Source: Neptunomonas phycophila (lineage in GTDB: Bacteria > Pseudomonadota > Gammaproteobacteria > Pseudomonadales > Balneatricaceae). From it: DNA of 64,000 nt. The DNA lies in contig NZ_MRCI01000001.1 of assembly GCF_001922575.1 (NCBI RefSeq), forward strand, positions 1,054,001 to 1,118,000, read 5' to 3'. This document shows, one piece after another, positions 45,862 to 54,900 of the stretch. The notes beneath the pieces are model-generated. The model saw only the letters and a program-made list of their open reading frames with translations, did not search any database and was not told where the DNA came from. The translations under genes were made by a program, and so were the position numbers. The stretch's first letter is position 1; each line of letters starts with the position of its first letter.

Positions 45862-46665
45862 ATGAGCCAGATTTTATCAGAAATCCTGCAGGGCTTAGAA
45901 ACTGAATATCTGCAGCGTATGAGCAATCTTGGCCTAAGTGAGGGTAAGGATGCGTATGCTACGGCTGAATCCCTTTGCCATGAGAAGCTGTATTTAGGAA
46001 GTGATTTGCTGGCTAAGATCATTTCTCAGGATCCAACTCTGCTGGCCGCTCGTGCGGGTGAGCTTATCACTGATCCAAAAGAGCAAGATAATCCTTCTGT
46101 CGGTATTATTATTTGCAGCAACATTGTAGAGGCAGCTTTTGAGGGGTTGCTGGGGGTTGCATTCGAGCAAGGCTGGTTAGAGATCGATGATCAAGGCCGG
46201 ATCGTTAGTGATCTGGGAGACCTCAATGTTGTATTCCCGATAACCGAGGATTACAGTCGGTCGTCTACCGCAATTGAAAATGTTAGTAGCCGTAAAAAGA
46301 GTCGTCTAAACCAGATTTTTCAAGCAGCAGAGCAAGAATATATCCAGCTATTGGACAACGAGGCTCATGATGCATATACGCTTGCATTACAGGTATCCGG
46401 TAACTACGCTATTTTTGCTCCTGACGATATAGCTCCCTTGATTGAAGAAAACCCATTGCTTTTAGGTTTGCGCCCCGATGAGCTAAAAAATGATGAAATG
46501 TTTGCGGGGGATCCGCCTGCTGGGATTATTATCAGTGGTCACCTAACCAGTATCCTGCTTGAGCAATTATTGACGCTGGCAGAAGAAAGAGGGTGTTTAG
46601 CGCATGACAGCACAGGGCATATGATTGTTCCTGAGGGGGAAGAGGACAACCCCGTTATTCATTGA
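45862..46665 (+). CDS. Uncharacterised protein made of two tandem homologous domains
   Basis: A 267-residue acidic soluble protein built from an internal duplication. Repeat 1 (about 3-113) and repeat 2 (about 148-259) align along their length: ILQGLETEYLQRM with IFQAAEQEYIQLL, NPSVGIIICSNIVEAAFEGLL with PPAGIIISGHLTSILLEQLL, and the ends DDQGRIV with DSTGHMIV. A short basic linker (SSRKKSR) joins them. I do not know the family. ATG 45862 is preferred to an upstream TTG. A strong terminator follows at 46684. Confidence 0.72.
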   Translation: MSQILSEILQGLETEYLQRMSNLGLSEGKDAYATAESLCHEKLYLGSDLLAKIISQDPTLLAARAGELITDPKEQDNPSVGIIICSNIVEAAFEGLLGVAFEQGWLEIDDQGRIVSDLGDLNVVFPITEDYSRSSTAIENVSSRKKSRLNQIFQAAEQEYIQLLDNEAHDAYTLALQVSGNYAIFAPDDIAPLIEENPLLLGLRPDELKNDEMFAGDPPAGIIISGHLTSILLEQLLTLAEERGCLAHDSTGHMIVPEGEEDNPVIH

Positions 46666-46683
46666 GGTGTTCTCTTAGACAAT

Positions 46684-46712
46684 AAAAAACCGGCTTGATA
46701 TGCCGGTTTTTT
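46684..46712. terminator. Bidirectional terminator between the duplicated-domain gene and tolC
   Basis: 11-bp arms AAAAAACCGGC / GCCGGTTTTTT with a 7-base loop, T-runs on both strands, between convergent genes. Confidence 0.92.
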
Positions 46713-46750
46713 ATTATGTGTGGTGATCAGCTGGATTGTGAGCTGTCGCC

Positions 46751-48067
46751 TTATTCTGGTTGAGTAATTAACCACTCGTCTAGCCCTTTGATATCGGCAG
46801 GGCTCAGACTACCTATTTGTTGTTTCAATGCAAACAAGTTAGCTATATAGCCAAAACGGGCCGCTGCATAATCACGTTTAGCGGCATAAAGCGCTTGTTC
46901 GGCTGTTAAAACATCGACAACGTTTCGAGTCCCTACATTAAAACCTTCGCTGGTTGCATCTAATGAGGCTTGGCTGGATATGATGCTTTGGCGGCGTGCT
47001 GAAACACTCAAAACACTGGTTTCAATATCGCGCAGCAAACTACGGGTAGATTGTTTTACATCGCGGTAAGTGTCTTCAAAACTGTGATGTGCGACATCCA
47101 GTTCAGCATAGGCCTGGCGCGTTTGTGATTGGATAGCTCCACCTTGGAAAAGAGGTACGCTTAATGACAGGCCAACCACTTTTGAAGTTACCCAGCCATC
47201 TACCCAGCCTACTCGAGTGCTGGAGCCATTGTCGCGATCATAAGTGGCATTGAAATCAAGAGTAGGAAGGTGACCAGATTTGGCAGCTTGTGCGGCTCGG
47301 CGGCTAGCGTCGATGCCGAAACTAGCTACCTGTAAACCAATATTGTTTTCAAGTGCTGCATCAACCCATTCTTCGGGTGTTGCTGGCTCCGGCTGCTGGA
47401 TAGGGTAATCTTCGCTTAGCTCGTCAATATCGGTAACCTGTTCGCCAATAATGCGCTCAAGTGCTTCAAAACTGTTATCAAGAGCGCCTTTAGATTCAAT
47501 TAGGCTGACCCGAGCCGCATCATAAGAGGCTTTGGCTTCTTGCACATCGGTAATGGCAATAAGTCCCACTTCAAACTGTGCATTGACCTGATCCAATCGA
47601 CGTTTGATGGCTCTTTCTTGTGCTTGAGCTGTTTCTAAATTGCTCTTGGCGTTGAGTACGGTGAGGTATCCATTAACCACTCGTAAAATTAAGTTTTGCT
47701 GTGCAAGATCAAAACTTAGGGCCGCTTGCTTATCGAGGATTTGGCCGCGCTTGAAGGCAAACCATTTTGCCGCCGAAAAGACGGGCTGAACCAAGCTAAC
47801 CGAATAGCCATGGTTGTTATAGTTAATAACGGACGTATTGTAATAAGTTGTATCTGCCGTGCCGTTAATGCTTGGTAGTAGTGCTGCTTTGGCCTGAGGG
47901 AGTATTTCTTGGTTGGAGCGTAGTGTGGCTTCGGCAACTTTTAGTTGAGCGTCGTTGTATAACGCTTTCTGATATATTTCTTCTAGCGCGGCAGCGGAGC
48001 TTGATAGTGAGGTGCCAAGTAAACAGCTCGCAGCGGCGTAACGAAGTAGAGCAGCGACAGGTTTCAT
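46751..48067 (-). CDS. tolC: TolC-family outer membrane efflux protein
   Basis: Trimeric outer-membrane channel for efflux pumps and type I secretion. The 438-residue precursor has a signal peptide (about 1-26) and two internally homologous coiled halves, opening LEEIYQKALYNDAQL, with GLIAITDVQEAKASYDAARV and the second-half copy GTRNVVDVLTAEQALYAAKRDY (46940-46875 region). Length and opening match TolC of type I systems. It is monocistronic; its pump partners are not in this window. Confidence 0.92.
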   Translation of the reverse strand: MKPVAALLRYAAASCLLGTSLSSSAAALEEIYQKALYNDAQLKVAEATLRSNQEILPQAKAALLPSINGTADTTYYNTSVINYNNHGYSVSLVQPVFSAAKWFAFKRGQILDKQAALSFDLAQQNLILRVVNGYLTVLNAKSNLETAQAQERAIKRRLDQVNAQFEVGLIAITDVQEAKASYDAARVSLIESKGALDNSFEALERIIGEQVTDIDELSEDYPIQQPEPATPEEWVDAALENNIGLQVASFGIDASRRAAQAAKSGHLPTLDFNATYDRDNGSSTRVGWVDGWVTSKVVGLSLSVPLFQGGAIQSQTRQAYAELDVAHHSFEDTYRDVKQSTRSLLRDIETSVLSVSARRQSIISSQASLDATSEGFNVGTRNVVDVLTAEQALYAAKRDYAAARFGYIANLFALKQQIGSLSPADIKGLDEWLITQPE

Positions 48068-48280
48068 AAGTGGAATCCTTTAACCGAGTGCGCAGTGCCT
48101 ATTTTGTAATAGATTAGCGTCACATCCGTCGTTGTTATGCAAAATCGAATGGCTGTTAGCATACCATGTTTGCAGGCCCTGTTAAGGCCTTATATTTGCA
48201 GCAATTTGTTGCGATTAGGGTATGTTTTAATTGATAGGCATAATTGAAGATACGGTGTAAAAAGCCATCTAAGAAATAAA

Positions 48281-48305
48281 AAAGCCGAACATATTGCTCG
48301 GCTTT
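48281..48305 (-). terminator. Terminator of the aspartate aminotransferase gene
   Basis: 8-bp arms AAAGCCGA / TCGGCTTT with a 9-base loop; on the minus strand a T-run follows. 18 bases after the stop. Confidence 0.85.
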
Positions 48306-48323
48306 GATATTGCTAAACATAGC

Positions 48324-49511
48324 TTAGCTTTCTAGTGCTTTTTTAATGCGTGCAATAGCATCTTTAAGTACATCCATGCTGGTAGCAAAGGATAATCGCA
48401 TATTACCTGCAGCGCCAAATGCGGATCCCGGTACTAGAGCAACTCCGGCTTCGCCTAACAAGAATTCGGCCAGCTCAATGTCGTTATTGAAACGGTCATC
48501 GTTATCAATAACGTGTTGAAAACTAGGGAAAGCATAAAAGGTGCCATCAGCGGGGATACATTCAACCCCCTTGATCTCGTTAAGGGCTGCTACAACGTAA
48601 TTGTGACGCTCTTTAAACGCAATAACCATGTCTTTTACACAATCGTTTCCGCCTTCTAAAGCTGCCTGAGATGCAACTTGAGAGATTGAAGTCGGGTTTG
48701 ATGTGCTTTGCGATTGAATCTTCTTCATCGCGCCAATAAGTTTGGCCGGCCCTGCCGCATATCCAATACGCCAACCTGTCATAGAAAAAGCTTTAGATAC
48801 GCCGTTTAATACGATAGTGCGGTCATAAAGGTTTGGGCATGCATTTAAAATATTTACAAACGGCTCATCGTTAAAGCGGATATGTTCGTACATATCATCA
48901 GTAGCGATTAAGACATCGGGGTATTTAGCTAACACTTCACCCAAGGCTTTTAGCTCACTTAGCGAGTAAGCAACGCCAGTTGGGTTCGATGGGCTGTTTA
49001 AGACAACTAATCGAGTGCGAGGTGTAATAGCCTCTTCTAATTGCTCAGGTGTAATTTTGAAGCGCTGCTCTTGCGTAGTGGTGATAATGACGGGTTTGCC
49101 GTCAGCCACTAGCACCATGTCGGGGTAAGACACCCAGTAAGGGGCAGGAATAATGACTTCGTCGCCTTCATTTAACAGGGCCAGTGATAAATTGAAAAAG
49201 CTTTGTTTGCCCCCGCAAGAAACCAAAATTTGGTTAGCTTGGTAGCTTAGGCCGTTCTCGTTCTGAAATTTATTAATAATGGCTTTTTTCAGACCCGGTG
49301 TACCGTCAACAGCTGTGTACTTAGTAAAACCGTTATTAAGGGCTTCAATAGCTGCATTTTTAATGTGATCAGGTGTGTCAAAGTCAGGCTCGCCTGCACC
49401 TAAGCCAATAATATCCTTACCCTCGGCACGCAGTTCGGCAGCGCGATTAGTCACGGCAAGAGTAGGGGAGGGTTTGATACTGTTTACGCGGTCTGAAAGT
49501 AGAACGTCCAA
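48324..49511 (-). CDS. aatA: Aspartate aminotransferase (class I, subgroup Ib)
   Basis: PLP enzyme that interconverts aspartate/2-oxoglutarate and oxaloacetate/glutamate. The 395-residue protein starts LSDRVNSIKPSPTLAV like the AatA subgroup; the Schiff-base Lys240 is in NGVSKAFSMTGWRIG and the PLP contacts SPSNPTGV and ATDDMYEH are present. The start is TTG, supported by AGAGGA 7 bases upstream and by the family's N-terminus. It is divergent from uvrB, an adjacency also found in Pseudomonas. Confidence 0.92.
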   Translation of the reverse strand: MDVLLSDRVNSIKPSPTLAVTNRAAELRAEGKDIIGLGAGEPDFDTPDHIKNAAIEALNNGFTKYTAVDGTPGLKKAIINKFQNENGLSYQANQILVSCGGKQSFFNLSLALLNEGDEVIIPAPYWVSYPDMVLVADGKPVIITTTQEQRFKITPEQLEEAITPRTRLVVLNSPSNPTGVAYSLSELKALGEVLAKYPDVLIATDDMYEHIRFNDEPFVNILNACPNLYDRTIVLNGVSKAFSMTGWRIGYAAGPAKLIGAMKKIQSQSTSNPTSISQVASQAALEGGNDCVKDMVIAFKERHNYVVAALNEIKGVECIPADGTFYAFPSFQHVIDNDDRFNNDIELAEFLLGEAGVALVPGSAFGAAGNMRLSFATSMDVLKDAIARIKKALES

Positions 49512-49767
49512 TTCATAGTCCTCTATGAAATTATATAAGCTGAGAGACGCTATTTTTTAGCAACCAAAGTATATCGGATTCGTATGACACACTGAATGCT
49601 ATTAGGTTAAAAGTTAGTAAAAAACGAAATAAAATCACGTAATTTTCCTATTTTTCATGGGATCTCTATACATGTCCTTGTCTGAGTAGGCAGGACTCGC
49701 TGCTAATGGCAGGTTATACTAGGGGATTGCGTTTGTTGTTGGTCAGAAAGAGAGATATAAGTACACT

Positions 49768-51783
49768 ATGAAATCACGTTTTCGCGTCAATTCTCCGTTC
49801 GCCCCTTCAGGGGATCAACCTACTGCTATTAAAACGCTTGTCGATGGACTCAATGCGGGTTTAGCAGCACAAACCTTGTTAGGAGTTACCGGCTCAGGGA
49901 AAACATTCACGATAGCGAACGTAATTGCCGAAGTGCAGCGTCCAACCATAGTGTTAGCACATAACAAAACATTGGCTGCTCAGTTATATGGTGAGTTTAA
50001 AGAGTTCTTTCCTGATAATGCAGTGGAGTATTTTGTATCTTATTACGATTACTACCAACCTGAGGCCTATGTCCCTTCTTCGGATACCTTTATTGATAAA
50101 GACGCCTCGGTCAATGAGCATATTGAACAAATGCGTCTTTCCGCTACAAAGGCTCTACTAGAACGCGACGATGCCATTATTGTGGCAACGGTTTCGTCTA
50201 TCTACGGGTTAGGTGATCCACAGTCTTACCTTTCAATGATGTTGCATTTAGATCGCGGCGATAAGGCCGATCAGCGACAAATCCTGAGGCGTTTGGCAGA
50301 GCTGCAATACACACGAAATGATATTGAGCTGCACCGAGGAACATACCGTGTGCGTGGTGATGTGATTGATGTGTTTCCGGCCGAGTCAGAGCGAGAAGCG
50401 GTTCGAATCGAGCTGTTTGACGATGAAGTCGAACAACTGAGTTACTTTGATCCGTTGACCGGAGAAGTTCTACGTAAAGTGCCGCGCGCGACCATTTACC
50501 CTAAGACTCATTATGTTACCCCGCGTGATGTACTGCTAGGCGCTGTAGACAAAATAAAAGAAGAGCTGCATGAGCGCTTAGTCCAATTGCGTGAAGCTAA
50601 TAAGTTGGTAGAACTGCAGCGCCTTGAACAGCGCACCATGTATGACATGGAAATGATTATGGAGCTTGGCTATTGCTCAGGGATAGAGAACTACTCTCGT
50701 TACCTATCGGGGCGTGATCCAGGCGCTGCACCGCCAACCTTGTTTGACTATTTACCAGATAATGCTTTGGTCGTTATTGATGAGTCGCATGTAACGGTTC
50801 CGCAGTTAGGCGCCATGTATAAAGGTGACCGTTCTCGTAAAGAAACGCTGGTTGAATACGGCTTTCGGTTACCGTCTGCATTAGATAACCGCCCATTGCG
50901 TTTTGAAGAATGGGAGCAATTGGCACCGCAGATGATTTTTGTTTCGGCTACACCGAGTAAATATGAAGCGGCGAATGCTCAGCAAATAGCTGAGCAGGTT
51001 GTTAGGCCTACAGGGTTAGTTGACCCCATAGTAGAAGTTCGCCCAGCAAGTACACAAGTTGATGATTTGCTATCTGAAATTAACCTAGTCACCAAGCTAG
51101 ATCAGCGAATTATTGCTACTGTGTTGACTAAGCGGATGGCTGAAGATTTATCCGAGTATCTCGCAGAACACGGCGTAAAAGTACGTTATTTGCACTCTGA
51201 TATTGATACGGTTGAACGGGTAGAAATTATTAGGGACTTACGTATTGGCGTGTTTGATGTCTTAGTGGGTATTAACCTTCTAAGGGAAGGTATTGATATG
51301 CCTGAGGTTGGCCTAGTTGCCATATTAGATGCTGATAAAGAAGGTTTTCTTCGTTCTGATACTGCTCTAATACAAACGATCGGACGGGCAGCACGTAACG
51401 TTAATGGCCGTGCTGTACTTTATGCAGACCGAATTACGGGGTCTATGTCGCGAGCCATTGAAGAAACCGATCGCCGACGTAAAAAACAAACAGCCTACAA
51501 TGAAGAACATGGCATTACGCCTAAAGGCATTATTAAGTCTGTGGCTGACATTATGGAAGGTGCTACTACTATTCCGGGGCGTAAAGCCGCACGAACAGCG
51601 AAAAAAGTGGCTGATCAGGCCGCTGACTATAGTGTCGATGCATCCGCGCTCTCACCAAAAGAGTTAGTTAAGGCGATGAGTCAGCTCGAAGACAAGATGT
51701 ATGAGGCGGCTAAAAACTTAGAGTTTGAGTTAGCAGGGCATTATCGTGACGAACTTGAGAAACTAAAGCACGCTGCAATGTAA
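49768..51783 (+). CDS. uvrB: Excinuclease ABC subunit B
   Basis: Damage-verifying helicase-like subunit of nucleotide excision repair. The 671-residue protein has Walker [11 protein letters not shown], the beta-hairpin [12 protein letters not shown], helicase motifs VVIDESHVT and [13 protein letters not shown], and a C-terminal UVR motif (about 630-668, [17 protein letters not shown]) that binds UvrC. I saw no convincing LexA box in the 256 bases upstream. Confidence 0.97.
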   Translation: MKSRFRVNSPFAPSGDQPTAIKTLVDGLNAGLAAQTLLGVTGSGKTFTIANVIAEVQRPTIVLAHNKTLAAQLYGEFKEFFPDNAVEYFVSYYDYYQPEAYVPSSDTFIDKDASVNEHIEQMRLSATKALLERDDAIIVATVSSIYGLGDPQSYLSMMLHLDRGDKADQRQILRRLAELQYTRNDIELHRGTYRVRGDVIDVFPAESEREAVRIELFDDEVEQLSYFDPLTGEVLRKVPRATIYPKTHYVTPRDVLLGAVDKIKEELHERLVQLREANKLVELQRLEQRTMYDMEMIMELGYCSGIENYSRYLSGRDPGAAPPTLFDYLPDNALVVIDESHVTVPQLGAMYKGDRSRKETLVEYGFRLPSALDNRPLRFEEWEQLAPQMIFVSATPSKYEAANAQQIAEQVVRPTGLVDPIVEVRPASTQVDDLLSEINLVTKLDQRIIATVLTKRMAEDLSEYLAEHGVKVRYLHSDIDTVERVEIIRDLRIGVFDVLVGINLLREGIDMPEVGLVAILDADKEGFLRSDTALIQTIGRAARNVNGRAVLYADRITGSMSRAIEETDRRRKKQTAYNEEHGITPKGIIKSVADIMEGATTIPGRKAARTAKKVADQAADYSVDASALSPKELVKAMSQLEDKMYEAAKNLEFELAGHYRDELEKLKHAAM

Positions 51784-51809
51784 GTTTACGATGCAGCGTC
51801 CGCTTCTCG

Positions 51810-52259
51810 TTAAACAGCTGGTGTCGTCAAGCTGAAGCTGGGGAAGTCTTTAGCAAAACGACTAATCCATTCTTCAGCGGCATCGGCTTGACTTAATGTG
51901 CGGCCTTCTTGCTTTTGAATTTGTTGGCGATATTGCTCAATATAACAAATTTGTTCGATCATTCTCACACCGTAGGCTGTTTCGGGGTCATCAAAAACAA
52001 TGCCTGTGCGATAGTGGCCGTTACGGTCAGGAATACACCAAGCGACATGCCCTGAGGCCGTGAAAGCTGGGTCACTAATGGATATAGTAATATCAAGAGC
52101 TGTGTCGATGGAGAAGAATTCATGGGTAACGATGCTTATACCAACCACGCCTGATTCGCTACAAGTATTGCGGCTTACACCATAATCAGAGCAGAGCGCA
52201 ATTTTGGCGGGTATATCAGTTGGGTGGCGGATATACCCTTGGTCTACATCAAAGGTCAT
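51810..52259 (-). CDS. PilZ-like domain protein
   Basis: A 149-residue protein with a PilZ-type beta-barrel: IRHPTDIPAKI opening, VGISIVTHEFFSIDTALDI, and HVAWCIPDRNGHYRTGIVFDD. The c-di-GMP motifs are imperfect: RxxxR is RHPTD and DxSxxG is not clearly present, so nucleotide binding is uncertain. The C-terminal helix follows. ATG 52259 is taken over an adjacent TTG. It is convergent with uvrB, 26 bases away. Confidence 0.72.
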   Translation of the reverse strand: MTFDVDQGYIRHPTDIPAKIALCSDYGVSRNTCSESGVVGISIVTHEFFSIDTALDITISISDPAFTASGHVAWCIPDRNGHYRTGIVFDDPETAYGVRMIEQICYIEQYRQQIQKQEGRTLSQADAAEEWISRFAKDFPSFSLTTPAV

Positions 52260-52262
52260 CAA

Positions 52263-52564
52263 AGATTACCTACTGTGGTACCGACTAATGATTTCATATT
52301 AGAACTAAAATCTCTGTTTGTCTCTTATAAGCATCATAATTGATTTTTTGCGTTGCACAATAATTATTACGCATGTCGCTCAACTTTTAAACATATTGAA
52401 GGCCAGCCTTGCTTAACCGAACCTGACTGTAAAAAGCGCCAAAAATCAGTAAAAGTACGTATTTTTAAGTACTAAGTAGTACTGATGGCGTAAGTTTTAG
52501 CTAGAAACCGCTGCTTTTGTCGTGCAGGATAGGCTTTGTTTAAAACAAAAGTTGCCCAGTAAAC
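52263..52564. other. Intergenic region upstream of the Cache histidine kinase (302 bp)
   Basis: AT-rich divergent promoter region between the PilZ-like gene and the kinase gene. It holds three AGTAC elements (52454-52483), listed separately. No open frame of note, no terminator and no known riboswitch pattern seen. Confidence 0.5.
52454..52483. promoter_or_regulatory. Cluster of AGTAC repeats upstream of the kinase
   Basis: AGTAC at 52454, AGTACT at 52468 and AGTACT at 52478, the last two separated by AAGT (10-base period). AGTACT is itself palindromic. The position 80-110 bases before the kinase start suits a regulator site, perhaps for the cognate LuxR-type regulator. Confidence 0.4.
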
Positions 52565-53911
52565 ATGTCTTTAAAACTAAAAATTCTAACGCTTGCGCTA
52601 CTTCCTTTGCTGTTAGTCACGGCTACCATCACTTTGATTAATGTAAATCAGGCTCAAACCTTATCTGAGCTTGAAATACAAACGTTTGAACAAAATTTGC
52701 TGACATCCAAGCGAAACGAATTAAAAAACTATGTGGAGCTGGGGTTAACAGCTATTAGCCAAGTAATTAATGATGAATCGTTGACTCAAGAGGCGGCACA
52801 GTCAGAGGTAAAGCGTATACTTCACTCCTTAACTTTTGGCGAAGACGGCTACTTTTTTGTTTACGATGGCGAAGGCGTTAATCTAGTCCATCCCGCTCAA
52901 CCGGAACTAGTTGGACAGCCGCTTCTTACTTTACGAGATGGCGCCGGAGACCTGGTCATTGCGTCTTTACTTAACGTGGCAAAACAAGGTGGCGGTTATC
53001 ATCGCTATACTTGGAGAAAGCCCTCGTTAGGCGATGAGGAAGATAAGCTAGGTTATGTTGTTGAGCTACCGAAATGGGGATGGATTCTAGGTACGGGTTT
53101 ATATGTTGATGACATCGCTAAAGAAATATCGCGAGTACGCCAACAAGTAACAATTAATATTCGTAACAGCTTTTTTACGGTTGTTGTGCTAACTGCCGCA
53201 TCGGCTGTCATTATCATCGCTATTGGGGTGGCCATAAACTTACATGAAGGGCGATTAGCAGACGGCCGTTTGCGTCAATTGGCGCATAAATCCGTCCAGT
53301 TTCAAGTGAGTCAGCGCCGGCGTTTTGCTCGAGAACTCCACGATGGAATTAATCAGTTAATTGTTTCAGTGAAGTTTAGAATTGAACTGGCAGCCAATAA
53401 AATAAAGAAAGGAGATCTAACCGCTTCCCAGGATCTATCAAAAGGCATGGAGGTATTAAACCAAGCCATCAAGGAAGTAAGACGCCTTTCTCATGACCTA
53501 CGCCCTAGTTTATTAGATGATTTAGGGCTCAAATCTGCACTAAAAAGCTTGCTCGATGAATATGAGGCCAGAACCGGTATAACCGTTGAAGCTGAGCTAG
53601 GGCTCCCTGTTGAGCGTTTACCGGATGATATCGAAATTACGCTGTACCGAGTTATTCAGGAAGCCTTATGTAATGTAGAAAAGCATTCGGGAGCGGATGA
53701 AGTGAGATTAAAAACATCACTTCATGGAAGCCAGATTGTGCTCAAACTATCAGACAATGGGGATGGCTTTGATATTACTAAAGCCAGTCAGCAGGCCGGA
53801 ATTGGTATCCGAAATATGCATGATCGTATCGAACTGCTTAGTGGTGAGTTTGCTATTACATCTGAAATAGGGCGCGGTACTCAATTACGCGTTAAACTAC
53901 CCTTATCTTAA
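52565..53911 (+). CDS. Cache-domain histidine kinase (HisKA_3 type)
   Basis: A 448-residue sensor kinase: TM1 about 5-26, periplasmic sCache_2 domain about 28-190 (GEDGYFFVYDGEGVNLV), TM2 about 203-225, HisKA_3 with phosphoacceptor His259 in RRFARELHDGINQLI, and an HATPase with YRVIQEALCNVEKHSGA and GIGIRNMHDRIELL. NarX/DegS-type kinases of this sort work with LuxR-type regulators, and one is encoded 17 bases downstream. The sensor resembles that of the chemoreceptor at 6643, suggesting related ligands. Confidence 0.9.
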   Translation: MSLKLKILTLALLPLLLVTATITLINVNQAQTLSELEIQTFEQNLLTSKRNELKNYVELGLTAISQVINDESLTQEAAQSEVKRILHSLTFGEDGYFFVYDGEGVNLVHPAQPELVGQPLLTLRDGAGDLVIASLLNVAKQGGGYHRYTWRKPSLGDEEDKLGYVVELPKWGWILGTGLYVDDIAKEISRVRQQVTINIRNSFFTVVVLTAASAVIIIAIGVAINLHEGRLADGRLRQLAHKSVQFQVSQRRRFARELHDGINQLIVSVKFRIELAANKIKKGDLTASQDLSKGMEVLNQAIKEVRRLSHDLRPSLLDDLGLKSALKSLLDEYEARTGITVEAELGLPVERLPDDIEITLYRVIQEALCNVEKHSGADEVRLKTSLHGSQIVLKLSDNGDGFDITKASQQAGIGIRNMHDRIELLSGEFAITSEIGRGTQLRVKLPLS

Positions 53912-53928
53912 TAAAAACAGGAAAACCG

Positions 53929-54561
53929 ATGATTCGTGTATTGCTAGTTGATGATCACCCACTTGTATTAGAAGGAATCAATGCATGCCTTTCTAATGTG
54001 GCAGGAATCGAAGTAGTCGGCCAAGCGAATAATGGATTAGAAGCGTTAGAGTTAGCAGAAGCACTTACACCGGATGTGGTGCTGATGGATGTGACCATGC
54101 CCGTGATGAACGGCTTAGAGGCAACACGAGAATTAAAACGTCGCTTTCCTGATTATCGCGTACTGATATTGTCAATGCACGAAAATCGCGAATACATTCT
54201 ACAACTAATTCAGTCAGGGGCTGCAGGCTACGTATTAAAAGATGTACCCTCTGAAGAGCTAGTCACGGCTATTGAAATTGTTAACCAAGGCGGAACGTAT
54301 TTCAGCTCAAAAGCATCCGAAACGTTAATGAAACAGTTTGAGCATGGCCGACATACAGATATCCAAAGGCAAGAGTTGACCAAGCGAGAAAAGACGGTGC
54401 TTAAGCATTTAGCCGAGGGAGATTCTAATAAAGAAATAGCCAGACGTTTAGATATCTCCGTCCGCACCGTGGAGACCCACCGCCAAAATATCAAACAAAA
54501 GCTCAACATTCAGACGGCGGCAGGGCTTGCAAAATACGCGATTGAAAACAATATGATATAA
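53929..54561 (+). CDS. LuxR/NarL-family response regulator
   Basis: A 210-residue regulator with receiver domain (Asp54 in VVLMDVTMPVMNG) and a C-terminal LuxR helix-turn-helix (about 146-205, SNKEIARRLDISVRTVETHR). It is the evident partner of the Cache kinase just upstream. Targets are unknown; the AGTAC cluster before the kinase gene is one candidate. The tRNA-Val gene follows by 65 bases. Confidence 0.92.
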   Translation: MIRVLLVDDHPLVLEGINACLSNVAGIEVVGQANNGLEALELAEALTPDVVLMDVTMPVMNGLEATRELKRRFPDYRVLILSMHENREYILQLIQSGAAGYVLKDVPSEELVTAIEIVNQGGTYFSSKASETLMKQFEHGRHTDIQRQELTKREKTVLKHLAEGDSNKEIARRLDISVRTVETHRQNIKQKLNIQTAAGLAKYAIENNMI

Positions 54562-54585
54562 AGTGAAAAAAGTCGCTTTGGACAC

Positions 54586-54613
54586 TTGCACCGGCCGTTA
54601 ACATCTTTATAAT
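54586..54613 (+). promoter_or_regulatory. Promoter of tRNA-Val
   Basis: TTGCAC (-35), 16 bases, TATAAT (-10), 13 bases before the mature tRNA 5' end. A GC-rich discriminator CGCAC follows, as usual for stable RNA genes. Confidence 0.75.
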
Positions 54614-54626
54614 ACGCACACCTTTT

Positions 54627-54703
<77 letters not shown>

Positions 54704-54793
54704 AAATTCCTTCTCAGTTAATACCCATAGCAAAATCTAATTTTTTGATCAGTTTTGCTCATTCTGTTTATCCTCTTTGTACCCATAAGATCC

Positions 54794-54821
54794 TAAAGTC
54801 CTGCTACGTTTAAGCCGTTAA
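54794..54821 (+). promoter_or_regulatory. Candidate FliA (sigma-28) promoter of second chemoreceptor
   Basis: TAAAGTCC, 12 bases, GCCGTTAA. The -10 half differs from consensus GCCGATAA at one base and the spacer is one longer than usual. It is 80 bases before the chemoreceptor ATG. A second GCCGTTAA at 54855 has a weaker -35. Confidence 0.5.
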
Positions 54822-54900
54822 CCCATTATCAGAGTTTTAAAAAACGCGACTCTTGCCGTTAACTTGAGCGTCATCTACTACGTGATTTAGGGGATAGCTA

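Noticed and set aside
49512-49767. LexA box upstream of uvrB
   Set aside because: No CTGT-N8-ACAG-like match of reasonable quality found by eye.
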